NCBI GenBank assembly: GCA_965277055.1
Contig: OZ255703.1
Location: 310,001 to 374,000 of the forward strand
Direction: 5' to 3'
Source of the DNA: CBDCHC01 sp965277055
GTDB taxonomy: Bacteria > Pseudomonadota > Gammaproteobacteria > PS1 > Pseudothioglobaceae
Length of the DNA: 64,000 nucleotides
Below are positions 34,735-43,878 of the stretch, one piece after another (the first letter of the stretch is position 1; each line of letters opens with the position of its first letter). The notes below the pieces were generated by a model. It made no database searches. It had not been told where the DNA came from and was given only the letters and a program-made list of their open reading frames with translations. The position numbers and the translations under genes are program-made.

Positions 34735-34775
34735 CAAGCACTAAGCATACATAAATAGAGATTACCCCAAATATT

Positions 34776-36407
34776 ATGAACAATCAAAGATTTTTTTTAC
34801 TCATTGCCATTGGTCTGAGTATTTTTGTCCTCTGGCAAAAGTGGGAACAAAAACAAAACCCTGCACTCTATCAAGATACCCAAACTCAACCTATTACTGG
34901 GGATGTGCTTAATACTGAAGATTCTATAGTACCCACTACCAACGCTCAAAGTGATATTCCGACACTAGTAAGTACGAGTCCTCAGACCAAAGCAGTACCA
35001 GGAATTTCTAGCAATAAAACACTAGCAACTGTAACTACTGATGTACTAAAACTTACGCTTAACCAGCACTCTGCTATTGTTACTGCAGAACTACTTGATT
35101 ATCCGATTACGCTTGATAGTGAAGAGAAAATTAAGTTACTTGATAACAGTCGTGAGCGTTTCTTTATTGCTCAAAGCGGGCTCGCACCAAAAGACCTCTT
35201 ACCTACTCACATGGATACATGGACCGTAGATCAGTCGGCATTTACCCTTACTGGCGATACTCTAGTTGTACCAATGTACTGGTCGAATGATGCGGTAACA
35301 GTGGTTAAAAAATATATACTCAGTAGAAATAGTTATATTGTCAATGTAGAGTATGACATCACTAATAATACTGGTGATGATCTTACTTTACTTAATTACT
35401 CACGCCTGAGTCGTGAAGCTATTGAGCAAGGATCTATGATGATGCCAACCTTTAGCGGTGGAGCGATGTATGACACTGGTGAAGAAGTATATGATAAATT
35501 TACCTTTGATGATTTTAGCAGTACTCAACCACTAGTAACCAAGGGCGGATATGCTGCGCAAGTTGAGCATTATTATCTCGGGGCAATTATCCCGCCACAA
35601 AGTCAAATCAATAAATTTAGTCCAAAAGTTAGTGATGATAGATTCATTATAGAAAATGTTAGCCCAGCGGTAACTATCAAGAATGGTATTACCTCAACTA
35701 TTATTGCCGATAGTTTTTATATTGGTCCTAAAGAACGTGAGCGCATTGATACTGCAGTAGTTGGTCTGGACCATACGGTAGATTATTCATGGCTCTATAT
35801 TATTGCTGCTCCACTTTCGTGGTTTATTTATTGGATTTTCTCATTAGTTGGTGACTGGGGCGTGACCATTATCTTATTTACACTAGTTATCAAACTAGCC
35901 TTTTACAAACTTAGTGAAAAATCATATAAGTCAATGGCAGGGATGCGCAAGTTAACTCCAAGGTTAGAACAACTCAAAGAAAAATATGGCGATGATAAAT
36001 CAGCTATGGCGCAAAAAACTATGCAACTCTATAAAGAAGCAAAAGTCAACCCAGCCTCAGGATGTTTGCCAATCTTGGTGCAAATGCCAGTATTTATCGC
36101 CCTCTACTGGGTACTATTAGAAATGGTAGAACTCAGACACACATCATTCTTATATCTGCCAGATTTATCAGCACCAGACCCGTATTACATCATGCCATTG
36201 TTAATGGGTGTATCAATGTTTATTCAACAAAAACTCAATCCAAAACCAACAGACCCAATGCAAGCTAGGATTATGATGAGCTTACCATTTGTGTTTACCA
36301 TATTCTTTATTTGGTTCCCATCTGGACTGGTATTATATTGGTTAGTAAATAATATTTTATCTATTGCTCAGCAATGGGTAATTACCAAACGCATTAACGA
36401 AAAATAA
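34776..36407 (+). CDS. yidC: Membrane protein insertase YidC
   Basis: A 543-residue YidC/Oxa1 insertase, Gram-negative type. A first transmembrane segment (about residues 5-20) leads into a large periplasmic beta-sandwich domain (about 60-330), then the five-helix insertase core. Signatures are SYKSMAGMRKLTPRLEQLKEKYGDD and NPASGCLPILVQMPVFIALYWVL (here split). The protein inserts inner-membrane proteins with or without SecYEG. mnmE usually follows; here kdsD begins 5 bp downstream. Confidence 0.96.
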   Translation: MNNQRFFLLIAIGLSIFVLWQKWEQKQNPALYQDTQTQPITGDVLNTEDSIVPTTNAQSDIPTLVSTSPQTKAVPGISSNKTLATVTTDVLKLTLNQHSAIVTAELLDYPITLDSEEKIKLLDNSRERFFIAQSGLAPKDLLPTHMDTWTVDQSAFTLTGDTLVVPMYWSNDAVTVVKKYILSRNSYIVNVEYDITNNTGDDLTLLNYSRLSREAIEQGSMMMPTFSGGAMYDTGEEVYDKFTFDDFSSTQPLVTKGGYAAQVEHYYLGAIIPPQSQINKFSPKVSDDRFIIENVSPAVTIKNGITSTIIADSFYIGPKERERIDTAVVGLDHTVDYSWLYIIAAPLSWFIYWIFSLVGDWGVTIILFTLVIKLAFYKLSEKSYKSMAGMRKLTPRLEQLKEKYGDDKSAMAQKTMQLYKEAKVNPASGCLPILVQMPVFIALYWVLLEMVELRHTSFLYLPDLSAPDPYYIMPLLMGVSMFIQQKLNPKPTDPMQARIMMSLPFVFTIFFIWFPSGLVLYWLVNNILSIAQQWVITKRINEK

Positions 36408-36412
36408 CTCAC

Positions 36413-37375
36413 ATGACAGATGCAGAACTCATAGATTTTGCCAAACACACTGTTGACATAGAAATATCTGCTCTCACTGGACTCAAAGAGCATATTGATG
36501 GAAATTTTGTTGCTGCCTTAAAACTCATATACAATTGTAGTGGTAAGGTCATTATCACTGGAATGGGTAAATCTGGGCACATTGCTAATAAAATTGCTGC
36601 CACGTTCGCCTCTACTGGTACCCCGAGTTTCTTTCTCCATCCTGGGGAGGCGGGACATGGTGATTTAGGCATGGTGAGTGAAAATGATGTGTTAATTGCT
36701 CTCTCGTACTCAGGTACTGCAAGTGAGATTATGCTCATACTACCGATTATTAAGCGTATGGGAGTTAAAACCATTGCCATTACTGGTAATAGTCAAGCTA
36801 TTATGTCCACTGAATGCGATGTGTGGTTAAATGGTAGTGTTGCCCAAGAAGCTTGCCCAAATAACTTAGCTCCCACCTCTTCCACCACTACTGCTCTGGC
36901 AATTGGTGATGCACTCGCTATGACTCTCTTAGAAATGCGTGGCTTTAGTGCAGATGACTTTGCTCGCTCACATCCCAGTGGTGCACTGGGTAAAAAGCTC
37001 TTAACCAATGTAGAGGACATTATGCATACTGATCTTCCTCTAGTCAGCCCAGAGGATAATGTGCTAGAGTCTTTAGTAGTGATGAGTAGTAAGCAACTAG
37101 GGATATTAATTATGGTAGATGAGCACACTAAGCTCCTCGGAGTATTTACTGATGGTGATTTACGTCGCCTCATCCAAGAATACAAAGGGCTTGATATACT
37201 TACTATGGCAGAAGTTATTGGCAAGTTACCAAAAATGATAGAAGCACATTACCCAGCAGTAAAGGCGTTAGAACTAATGGAAGCGCATAATATCAATGCA
37301 TTGCCAGTGGTATCAAAAGACAAAGTAGTAGGTGCAATTAATATGCAAACCCTCATGCAACATAAAATTATCTAA
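36413..37375 (+). CDS. kdsD: Arabinose-5-phosphate isomerase KdsD
   Basis: A 320-residue KpsF/GutQ-family sugar isomerase: an SIS domain (GMGKSGHIANKIAATFASTG with GEAGHGDLGMV, then SYSGTASEI) followed by two CBS domains (about residues 205-320). It converts ribulose-5-phosphate to arabinose-5-phosphate for Kdo synthesis, feeding KdsA encoded at 25.6 kb. It sits 5 bp after yidC rather than in the usual kdsD-kdsC-lptCAB cluster. The nearby Ca2+/Na+ antiporter (yrbG type) is the normal kdsD neighbour, but here it is separated by a reversed gene. Confidence 0.93.
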   Translation: MTDAELIDFAKHTVDIEISALTGLKEHIDGNFVAALKLIYNCSGKVIITGMGKSGHIANKIAATFASTGTPSFFLHPGEAGHGDLGMVSENDVLIALSYSGTASEIMLILPIIKRMGVKTIAITGNSQAIMSTECDVWLNGSVAQEACPNNLAPTSSTTTALAIGDALAMTLLEMRGFSADDFARSHPSGALGKKLLTNVEDIMHTDLPLVSPEDNVLESLVVMSSKQLGILIMVDEHTKLLGVFTDGDLRRLIQEYKGLDILTMAEVIGKLPKMIEAHYPAVKALELMEAHNINALPVVSKDKVVGAINMQTLMQHKII

Positions 37376-37906
37376 TTACAACAGCAAGTCAGCAATAATT
37401 TTCATTTTTTCCAATGTTTCACTATCTGCATTATCAATAAGAATCACTAGATCTTGATTTAAAGGTAGTAGCTCTTCGATAATACTGCGCATATGTTTCT
37501 CATCACTAGGTTTATCAATAAACACTACAGGAAATTCATTATAAGTAATAGTATTTCCGAGAACCGATAGCTGAGTGCCAGCGGTTACCTCACCTTTGAC
37601 CACATACCGCATATCTTCAAGTGCAGCAAGATGCTCATCTGAGTTGCATACGATAATCACATTATCACGATATACTTTAGTTTTTTCTATAAGAAGCGGT
37701 AAATTAAAAGTATTAGAAATGTCAATAATCAGTTGAAAGTCATCCTCAATGTTTTCCAAAATTTCATCTAAATCTTCATCAGTATCACAATCTAGGCGTA
37801 ATGCATCAAAAGCATTGTAATAATAATCAAAACGCCACTCAGCAGGTAAATCATCTGGATACAGGTCTATTACATCTAGGCTAGTACTGCCGATAAAAAT
37901 TTGCAT
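37376..37906 (-). CDS. Hypothetical protein, possibly DUF72-derived
   Basis: A 176-residue acidic protein without signal peptide or membrane segment. The N-terminus MQIFIGSTSLDVIDLYPDDLPAEWRF (split here: IFIGSTS, then LYPDDLPAEW and YYYNAFDALRLD, EDDFQLIIDIS) follows the start of DUF72 proteins (IxIGTSGW, YPxxLxxxxW, YYxxFxTVExN, PxDFxFxVK), but the signature Trp and catalytic-looking residues are missing and it is much shorter than the roughly 240-residue family. It stands alone between kdsD and the antiporter gene, converging with kdsD. It may be a degenerate or repurposed DUF72 relative. No function is proposed. Confidence 0.7.
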   Translation of the reverse strand: MQIFIGSTSLDVIDLYPDDLPAEWRFDYYYNAFDALRLDCDTDEDLDEILENIEDDFQLIIDISNTFNLPLLIEKTKVYRDNVIIVCNSDEHLAALEDMRYVVKGEVTAGTQLSVLGNTITYNEFPVVFIDKPSDEKHMRSIIEELLPLNQDLVILIDNADSETLEKMKIIADLLL

Positions 37907-37956
37907 ATTATTCTCGTTGTCACTCTATAATTTAATTATTTCTTTGGTGTTACTTC

Positions 37957-38892
37957 ATGTTTTTGCCAATTATAGCATTAGTTATTGGATTTGTTGGTTT
38001 AATTTTAAGTAGTGATAAATTCAGCGAAGCAGGTGAAAAACTGGGTCACGTTCACCGTGTATCTCCCTTAATAATTGGTATTTTAGTCTTTGGCTTTGGT
38101 ACCTCTGCACCTGAAATTATGGTTTCTGGCTTTGCTGCGTGGAGTGATAATAATGAAATCGGTCTAGGAAACGCTTTCGGTTCTAATATATTTAATATTA
38201 CACTAGTATTAGGGGTGAGTGCTATCATAGCTCCAGTAGTGTTTGCTAAACAGTATTTACAAAAAGAGTATGTAGCACTAGTTATTATCACTGCGGTATT
38301 AGGCGTACTCGTGTGGGATAGATACCTAAGCCTTTGGGATGGGTGTATCTTATTAGTGTTATTTGCGGTATTTTTATTTATTATGTTTAGAGGTAGTCAT
38401 GCAGTAGCAAGCGAATCACACACCATAACTGACTCCAAAACAAAGGTATATTTGACTGCACTCATAAGTGTCATTATCCTGGTAGCGAGTGCTAATATGG
38501 TGGTATATGGAGCAGAGCATATCGCTTTATCTCTAGGGGTGAGTGAATTGATTATTGGGCTAACTATTGTCTCTCTAGGTACCAGTCTGCCAGAGCTTGC
38601 GCTAGCTATTGCTTCTAGTTTGAAAAAACAACACGAAATGCTGATTGGTAATATTATCGGGTCTAATATATTTAATTCTACTATTGTTCTAAGTGCGGTA
38701 GCACTGATTAACCCAAGTACTATTCCACAGACTATTATCACTAGGGACTTGCCATTTGTAGCGGTAGCTACCCTACTTATCATCTTACTGAGTATGCGAC
38801 TAAGAAGTGCATTTACCATGGGGAGATTAGGTGGAATCCTACTACTCGCCTTTGGTGGGGTGTATTTGTATACGCTTATTGACTATATCTGA
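37957..38892 (+). CDS. Calcium/sodium antiporter (CaCA family)
   Basis: A 311-residue CaCA-family exchanger with about ten hydrophobic segments in two inverted repeats. The alpha-repeat motifs are GFGTSAPEIMVSGFAAW with GNAFGSNIFNITLVLG in the first half, and SLGTSLPELALAIASSL with GNIIGSNIFNSTIVLS in the second. It exchanges Na+ for Ca2+ or another cation at the inner membrane. It overlaps tsaE by one base. It resembles YrbG, which normally precedes kdsD. Confidence 0.92.
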   Translation: MFLPIIALVIGFVGLILSSDKFSEAGEKLGHVHRVSPLIIGILVFGFGTSAPEIMVSGFAAWSDNNEIGLGNAFGSNIFNITLVLGVSAIIAPVVFAKQYLQKEYVALVIITAVLGVLVWDRYLSLWDGCILLVLFAVFLFIMFRGSHAVASESHTITDSKTKVYLTALISVIILVASANMVVYGAEHIALSLGVSELIIGLTIVSLGTSLPELALAIASSLKKQHEMLIGNIIGSNIFNSTIVLSAVALINPSTIPQTIITRDLPFVAVATLLIILLSMRLRSAFTMGRLGGILLLAFGGVYLYTLIDYI

Positions 38893-39338
38893 TGACCATT
38901 ACCTACCAAAGCCACTCTGAAGAGGAAACACACTCACTTGCCAAGCGTTTAGCACAGCGCTGTGAACCTAATATTCCTGTGGTAATTTACTTGTATGGGG
39001 AGTTGGGTGCAGGTAAAACCACCTTCACCAGAGGATTTATCAATTATTTTGGTGAATATATTGTAAAAAGCCCAACCTACTCACTCGTAGAAAGCTATGA
39101 GACTACCCTCGGAGTCATTCATCATTTTGATCTCTACCGTATTCATGATCCAGAAGAATTAGACTATATAGGCATTCGTGAATACACTACTGCTCATTGT
39201 ATCTTTGAATGGCCAGATATGGGTCAAGGGGTTATCCCGAGTGCAGATATTAACATTAGCCTAAGCGATGGTACTGATAAAACCATTATCCTAGAACCAC
39301 TTACATTAACTGGAACACAACTACTTTATGATTGGTAA
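38892..39338 (+). CDS. tsaE: tRNA threonylcarbamoyladenosine biosynthesis ATPase TsaE
   Basis: A 148-residue P-loop protein with Walker A LYGELGAGKTTFTRGF and the VKSPTYSLVESYE and HHFDLYRI motifs of TsaE, which works with TsaB and TsaD to make t6A37 in ANN-decoding tRNAs. The tsaE-amidase pair is a standard gammaproteobacterial arrangement; the two overlap by 11 bp. Confidence 0.95.
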   Translation: MTITYQSHSEEETHSLAKRLAQRCEPNIPVVIYLYGELGAGKTTFTRGFINYFGEYIVKSPTYSLVESYETTLGVIHHFDLYRIHDPEELDYIGIREYTTAHCIFEWPDMGQGVIPSADINISLSDGTDKTIILEPLTLTGTQLLYDW

Positions 39339-40467
39339 TATTACTACATTTCTTAAATCATGCTTAGTATTGAGCATGATGGTTCTTTCTGGTATTACTC
39401 TTAGCAATGATGCTTTTGACGATAGAATCACCATTTATGACTTTAGATACTATGAAGCACCTACACACACACGCATAGTGTTAGACATAGAAAAAAACTA
39501 TGAGTTTTCACTCCATAAAGCAACTAATACACTGATATTGTCTATTCCAAATGCAAAGTTATTGACTAGAACATATAAACACCTATTTTACAAAGATTCT
39601 AGAGTGCAAAAAGTCAAGGTGTTACGTTCTGGCAAGATGTTAAACATCTCTTACAAATTACATGGGGATTTTGGCTATAAAACGCTAGAACTCAAACCAA
39701 GTGGCAGATATCCTAATCATAGGTTAGTTATTGATATTACGGATAATAAATCTATTCCTAAGCCAAACGTACGCACCCATATCGACAAAAAAATAATTGT
39801 CCTTGATCCTGGTCATGGTGGTGAGGATAGTGGAGCGGTAGGCAGAGTAGGTAAAACATATGAAAAACACATCAACCTGCAAATTGCTAAGCGACTACAG
39901 GCAAAAATTAACAAACACCCAAAATTACATGCTATTCTAACTAGAGATGGAGATTACTATGTCAAACTCTCCTCCCGCCCAAAACTCGCTCAAGAAAATA
40001 AAGCTGATTTATTTATTTCTATCCACGCTGATAGTGCTCATCGCATTACCGCTAGTGGAGCATCAGTATATATCCTCTCCAAAAAAGGTGCAACAACCGA
40101 ACTTACTAAACAACTGGAACAATCAGCAAATGCTACAGATGTATTTGAAGACACAGAGGATCTGATAAAAAATGACAAAGTATTAAGTAAAAATATGTGG
40201 GATTTAGCCCAACAAAATAGTAAAGTCGAAAGTGCAAAATTTGCCGAGCTGGTACTCAAACACATTGGCAGTAAAACCAAAATACACAAAAAACATCCGG
40301 GCAAGGCAAATTTTGTAGTCTTAAAAACTCCAGCTATTGCGTCGGTGTTATTTGAAAGTGCATTTTTATCAAATGAACGAGATGAAAAACTACTCAATAC
40401 TGCTGAGTATCAAAACAAAATTGCCAATGGGCTATATAATGCCATTGAAGAATACTTTAGAGAATAA
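39328..40467 (+). CDS. amiC: N-acetylmuramoyl-L-alanine amidase (AmiA/B/C type)
   Basis: A 379-residue secreted amidase. A signal peptide (about residues 1-27) is followed by an AMIN domain (about 30-140) and an Amidase_3 catalytic domain (about 150-375). Zinc ligands are seen in LDPGHGGEDSGAVG, the KTYEKHINL Glu and FISIHADSAH; the catalytic Glu is in SVLFESAFLSN. It cleaves the amide between MurNAc and the stem peptide during septum splitting, normally activated by EnvC/NlpD. I cannot separate AmiB from AmiC by sequence; no LysM domain is present. Confidence 0.9.
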   Translation: MIGNITTFLKSCLVLSMMVLSGITLSNDAFDDRITIYDFRYYEAPTHTRIVLDIEKNYEFSLHKATNTLILSIPNAKLLTRTYKHLFYKDSRVQKVKVLRSGKMLNISYKLHGDFGYKTLELKPSGRYPNHRLVIDITDNKSIPKPNVRTHIDKKIIVLDPGHGGEDSGAVGRVGKTYEKHINLQIAKRLQAKINKHPKLHAILTRDGDYYVKLSSRPKLAQENKADLFISIHADSAHRITASGASVYILSKKGATTELTKQLEQSANATDVFEDTEDLIKNDKVLSKNMWDLAQQNSKVESAKFAELVLKHIGSKTKIHKKHPGKANFVVLKTPAIASVLFESAFLSNERDEKLLNTAEYQNKIANGLYNAIEEYFRE

Positions 40468-40482
40468 TGTTTGGAAGATAGA

Positions 40483-41037
40483 ATGAATACTGAAACCATA
40501 CCACAACACCATGAGAATCAAGATACTCCAGAGTTTTATGTGGTATCAAAATCAAAATTCACTATCTTGTATATATGCACACTAGGTTTATATAGCCTCT
40601 ATTGGTGTTATCGAAACTGGAGATTGTATGCACAACATCACGCAGTAAATATGATGCCAATTTTTCGTGCATTTTTTATGATATTTTTCATATATTCATT
40701 GTTTCATAAAATCAATAACAGATTACAAAGTCAAAGTACAGAAACAACTTGGCACTGGAAGCTAAATGCAGTAGTGATCATCATATTGTGGCTCTTATCA
40801 TCAATTATTCCTTTATTTTCTCCCATTGAAGAACCTATTATTATCTTAAATGTTATATCATTTGCAATATATGTTATTGCAGTACTTCCACTGAGAGAGG
40901 CACAAGATGCTATAAATTATGTTCATATTGATCAAGAAGGGGAAACAAATGATGATTTAACCTTGGTAAATTATGTATGGATAATTTTGGGCGTAATAAT
41001 TACAATCCTCTATACTCTAGGCTTTTTTATTTTTTAA
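40483..41037 (+). CDS. Membrane protein, DUF4234-like
   Basis: A 184-residue membrane protein with about four hydrophobic segments. The VVSKSKFTILYICTLGLYSLYWCYRNWR stretch (shown as FTILYICTLGLYSLYW) resembles DUF4234-type proteins, which start with a similar T-x-G-x-Y-x-x-Y-W helix. The ATG at 40483 has GGAAG upstream and is preferred over a TTG four codons earlier. It follows amiC by 15 bp, and its end overlaps the convergent unknown gene by 11 bp. Function unknown. Confidence 0.75.
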   Translation: MNTETIPQHHENQDTPEFYVVSKSKFTILYICTLGLYSLYWCYRNWRLYAQHHAVNMMPIFRAFFMIFFIYSLFHKINNRLQSQSTETTWHWKLNAVVIIILWLLSSIIPLFSPIEEPIIILNVISFAIYVIAVLPLREAQDAINYVHIDQEGETNDDLTLVNYVWIILGVIITILYTLGFFIF

Positions 41038-41446
41038 TAGAACGAATCTTAAAATTATGAATTTTAGGGATAATAGTTTCTAAGGGAATATTTTCAGCCT
41101 CCCCGTAGTGGGCACGAACCTCACTCAGTAACTGGGTGATATTCATAACTTTAGTGCTGACTTCATGGTGCATTAGCTCATGTAACGCAAATAGTCCGCC
41201 AATGCGAATTTTATTGTGCTGGGCTACAGTCAGAGCATTAACCCCTACCCCATCAATCGCAAAAGCACTATTGGTACGTAAAAAATCATACACTTTTTGA
41301 CACTCTACTTTGGCATCATCCAAAGAGCAAGTGGCAAATTCTTTTTCTGCTACTAGTTCTTTTTTGCTATATGGGCACCCCGCACGAGCACTTAATATAG
41401 CATTAGAAAATACACAACTACTGCTCATAACGCATAATATCAACAA
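41027..41446 (-). CDS. Hypothetical secreted protein with several Cys
   Basis: A 139-residue protein beginning with a short hydrophobic signal-like segment (MLILCVMSSSCVFSNAILSA), so it is probably exported. Five Cys are spaced over the first 50 residues, which would allow disulfides. An internal start at 41428 (MSSSCVF) is possible. A conserved-looking HELMHHEV motif near residue 88 recalls the HExxH metalloprotease pattern but is HELMH without further ligand support. I recognise no family. It is divergent from cysG across 37 bp. Confidence 0.65.
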   Translation of the reverse strand: MLILCVMSSSCVFSNAILSARAGCPYSKKELVAEKEFATCSLDDAKVECQKVYDFLRTNSAFAIDGVGVNALTVAQHNKIRIGGLFALHELMHHEVSTKVMNITQLLSEVRAHYGEAENIPLETIIPKIHNFKIRSIKK

Positions 41447-41483
41447 GGTATAATACTTGCTATTTTAGTATAAGTACACATTC

Positions 41484-42857
41484 ATGCGTTATTTTCCTAT
41501 TTGGACTGATATTCATCATAAAGAATGTCTGATTATTGGCGGTGGTGATATTGCTCTACGCAAAATCATTTTGCTTAAAAAAGCACATGCTCACATTACC
41601 TGCATTACTAAAAGTTGCCTACCCGAAATCGAAGAGTTAGCAGATAAAGTCATCATTAAAGAATTTGCAGAGTCAGATATTGATACTCCTACGTTAGTAG
41701 TATCAGCTACAGATGATGAAGACCTAAACTCATGGGTAGCAAGCATTTGTAATAAAAAAAATATCTTTGTAAATGTGGTGGACTCTCCAGCATTATGTAC
41801 CTTTACTATGGGTTCATTAGTGGATCGCTCACCAATTGTAATCAGTATCTCAAGTGCAGGAGCAGCTCCCGTATTAGCCAGACTTCTGCGTGCAAAGCTA
41901 GAAGCAATGCTCCCAGCAGCTTATGGCAAACTCGGTAAAATTGCAGAAAACTTCCGTGAGCAAGTAAAAGCAAAATTCTCAAACCTAGAAGATAGAAGAT
42001 ACTTCTGGGAAAGTGTATTCGGTGGACCAATCGCTGAAAAAGTATTTAAAGGCAAAGAAAGTGAAGCCCAAGCAGATATGGAGCAACTCTTAGCAGATAC
42101 CAACGATACTGAAGTAGGTGAGGTATATTTAGTAGGTGGTGGGCCGGGTGATCCAGATCTCCTAACATTTAAAGCACTCAGACTCATGCAACAAGCAGAT
42201 ATCATTCTGTATGATAGACTCGTATCTAAAGAAGTAATGGAACTAGTGCGTCGCGATGCAGAGCTGGTGTATGTAGGCAAAGAACGTGCGAACCACGCAG
42301 TACCACAAGGAGGGATTAACCAACTCCTGGTGAAATACGCCAAAGAAGGGAGAAGAGTATGTAGACTCAAAGGCGGTGACCCATTTATTTTCGGCAGAGG
42401 TGGGGAAGAAATTGAAGAACTTGCAGAACACAACATCCCATTCCAAGTAGTGCCGGGCATCACCGCAGCATCTGGCTGCTCTGCCTATTCTGGTATCCCA
42501 CTCACGCACCGTGACTACTCGCAGTCGGCTCGCTTTATTACTGGACATTTAAAAGATGGCACCATGAACCTGCCTTGGAGTGAGCTTGCAGTAGAAAGGC
42601 AAACACTAGTATTCTACATGGCGCTTGTAGGTGCTAAAGTAGTGTCAAAAGAGCTTATCAAGCATGGGATGGATAAAGATATGCCAGTAGCACTCATAGA
42701 GCGTGGCACTACCAAAGACCAAAAAGTCAAAACCACCACACTCGAAAAACTACCAATCACCTTAGAAAAACATACCATCAAGCCACCCACTCTCTTAATC
42801 GTAGGCAGAGTAGTATCCCTACGTGACAAACTCAAGTGGTTTGAAGCTGGGAAGTAA
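41484..42857 (+). CDS. cysG: Siroheme synthase CysG
   Basis: A 457-residue trifunctional enzyme. The N-terminal Rossmann domain (CLIIGGGDIALRKIILL) acts as precorrin-2 dehydrogenase and ferrochelatase; the middle has SSAGAAPVLARLLRAKLEA; the C-terminal half is uroporphyrinogen-III methyltransferase with VGGGPGDPDLLTFKALRLMQ and CRLKGGDPFIFGRGGEE. It makes siroheme for sulfite or nitrite reductase. A slightly different codon texture (more G/C in the middle third) may be due to amino-acid content. Usual cys-operon neighbours are not seen. Confidence 0.96.
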   Translation: MRYFPIWTDIHHKECLIIGGGDIALRKIILLKKAHAHITCITKSCLPEIEELADKVIIKEFAESDIDTPTLVVSATDDEDLNSWVASICNKKNIFVNVVDSPALCTFTMGSLVDRSPIVISISSAGAAPVLARLLRAKLEAMLPAAYGKLGKIAENFREQVKAKFSNLEDRRYFWESVFGGPIAEKVFKGKESEAQADMEQLLADTNDTEVGEVYLVGGGPGDPDLLTFKALRLMQQADIILYDRLVSKEVMELVRRDAELVYVGKERANHAVPQGGINQLLVKYAKEGRRVCRLKGGDPFIFGRGGEEIEELAEHNIPFQVVPGITAASGCSAYSGIPLTHRDYSQSARFITGHLKDGTMNLPWSELAVERQTLVFYMALVGAKVVSKELIKHGMDKDMPVALIERGTTKDQKVKTTTLEKLPITLEKHTIKPPTLLIVGRVVSLRDKLKWFEAGK

Positions 42858-42984
42858 CTAACGGAGTACCTCTAAAGTATGCATACAGCCCTAACGAAGT
42901 TATTACATAATATAGCAAAGGCGTACTTTAAGCAGGTGCAAAATATTGTTACATACACTATCTATAAAGTCATTTCAAAAATTC

Positions 42985-43878
42985 ATGAGTGATGTTCGCT
43001 TTGTTATCATAGATAGTGAAGACACTGGGCAACGTCTGGATAACTTTTTGATAAAATCATTAAAGGGTGTGCCGAAAACTCATGTGTACCAAATCATCCG
43101 TAAGGGTGAGGTGCGGGTCAATAAAGGGCGGAAAAAGGCGAATTATCGCCTTGAAAGTGGAGATATGGTGCGCATCCCCCCTGTGCGAGTATCCAGCAAA
43201 GAAAAAGTATCTATCCCAAATAAATTTCAACGTATTATCACTCAAAATATCTTATATGAAGATGATGCCCTACTGGTACTTAATAAACCCGCAGGTATAG
43301 CCGTGCATAGTGGTAGTGGTATTAGTGTAGGGCTGATTGAGGCACTAAAAGATACGCATCCAAAGTATGAGCTAATTCATCGGATTGACCGTGCGACCTC
43401 TGGGATATTACTCGTGGCTAAAAAACGCAGTCACTTGAAGGCAATACAAGAGCAAATAGTAGCAGGAGTAGTAGATAAATACTATAGCACTATAGTGGTA
43501 GGGAACTGGGCAAAAAAGACTCATAGAGTAGATGCTCCCCTACTCACCACTCATAATAAAACCCTAATAAGTCATCAAGGCAAAGATGCACTGAGTATTT
43601 TTACCCCTATGCAAAATTTCTCATATAAAGATACCCCGCTTAGTCTGGTGAAGGTACAAATACTCACCGGACGCAACCACCAAATACGGGTGCATAGCAC
43701 CCATATGAACCACCCAATACTCGGAGATGATAAATACGGTGACTTTGCAGTGAATAAACAGCTCGGTATCAAACGAATGTACCTACATAATACTCAAATG
43801 AGCTTTATTCACCCCATTAGTGCTGAAAAATTAGAAATCATCTGCAAGCCCGACTTTGATATACTAGAGAATACATGA
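42985..43878 (+). CDS. rluC: 23S rRNA pseudouridine synthase RluC
   Basis: A 297-residue RluA-family enzyme: an N-terminal S4 RNA-binding domain (QRLDNFLIKSLKGVPKTHVY) and a catalytic domain with the Asp motif HRIDRATSGILLVAKK and GRNHQIRVHSTHMNHPILGD. RluC modifies several uridines of 23S rRNA. The ATG at 42985 (MSDVRF) aligns with family N-termini; an in-frame TTG 13 codons upstream is less likely. ubiA overlaps its end by 4 bp (ATGA). Confidence 0.9.
   Translation: MSDVRFVIIDSEDTGQRLDNFLIKSLKGVPKTHVYQIIRKGEVRVNKGRKKANYRLESGDMVRIPPVRVSSKEKVSIPNKFQRIITQNILYEDDALLVLNKPAGIAVHSGSGISVGLIEALKDTHPKYELIHRIDRATSGILLVAKKRSHLKAIQEQIVAGVVDKYYSTIVVGNWAKKTHRVDAPLLTTHNKTLISHQGKDALSIFTPMQNFSYKDTPLSLVKVQILTGRNHQIRVHSTHMNHPILGDDKYGDFAVNKQLGIKRMYLHNTQMSFIHPISAEKLEIICKPDFDILENT

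Noticed and set aside
42243..42548. Minus-strand open frames inside cysG
   Set aside because: Explained by codon bias of cysG; no independent support.
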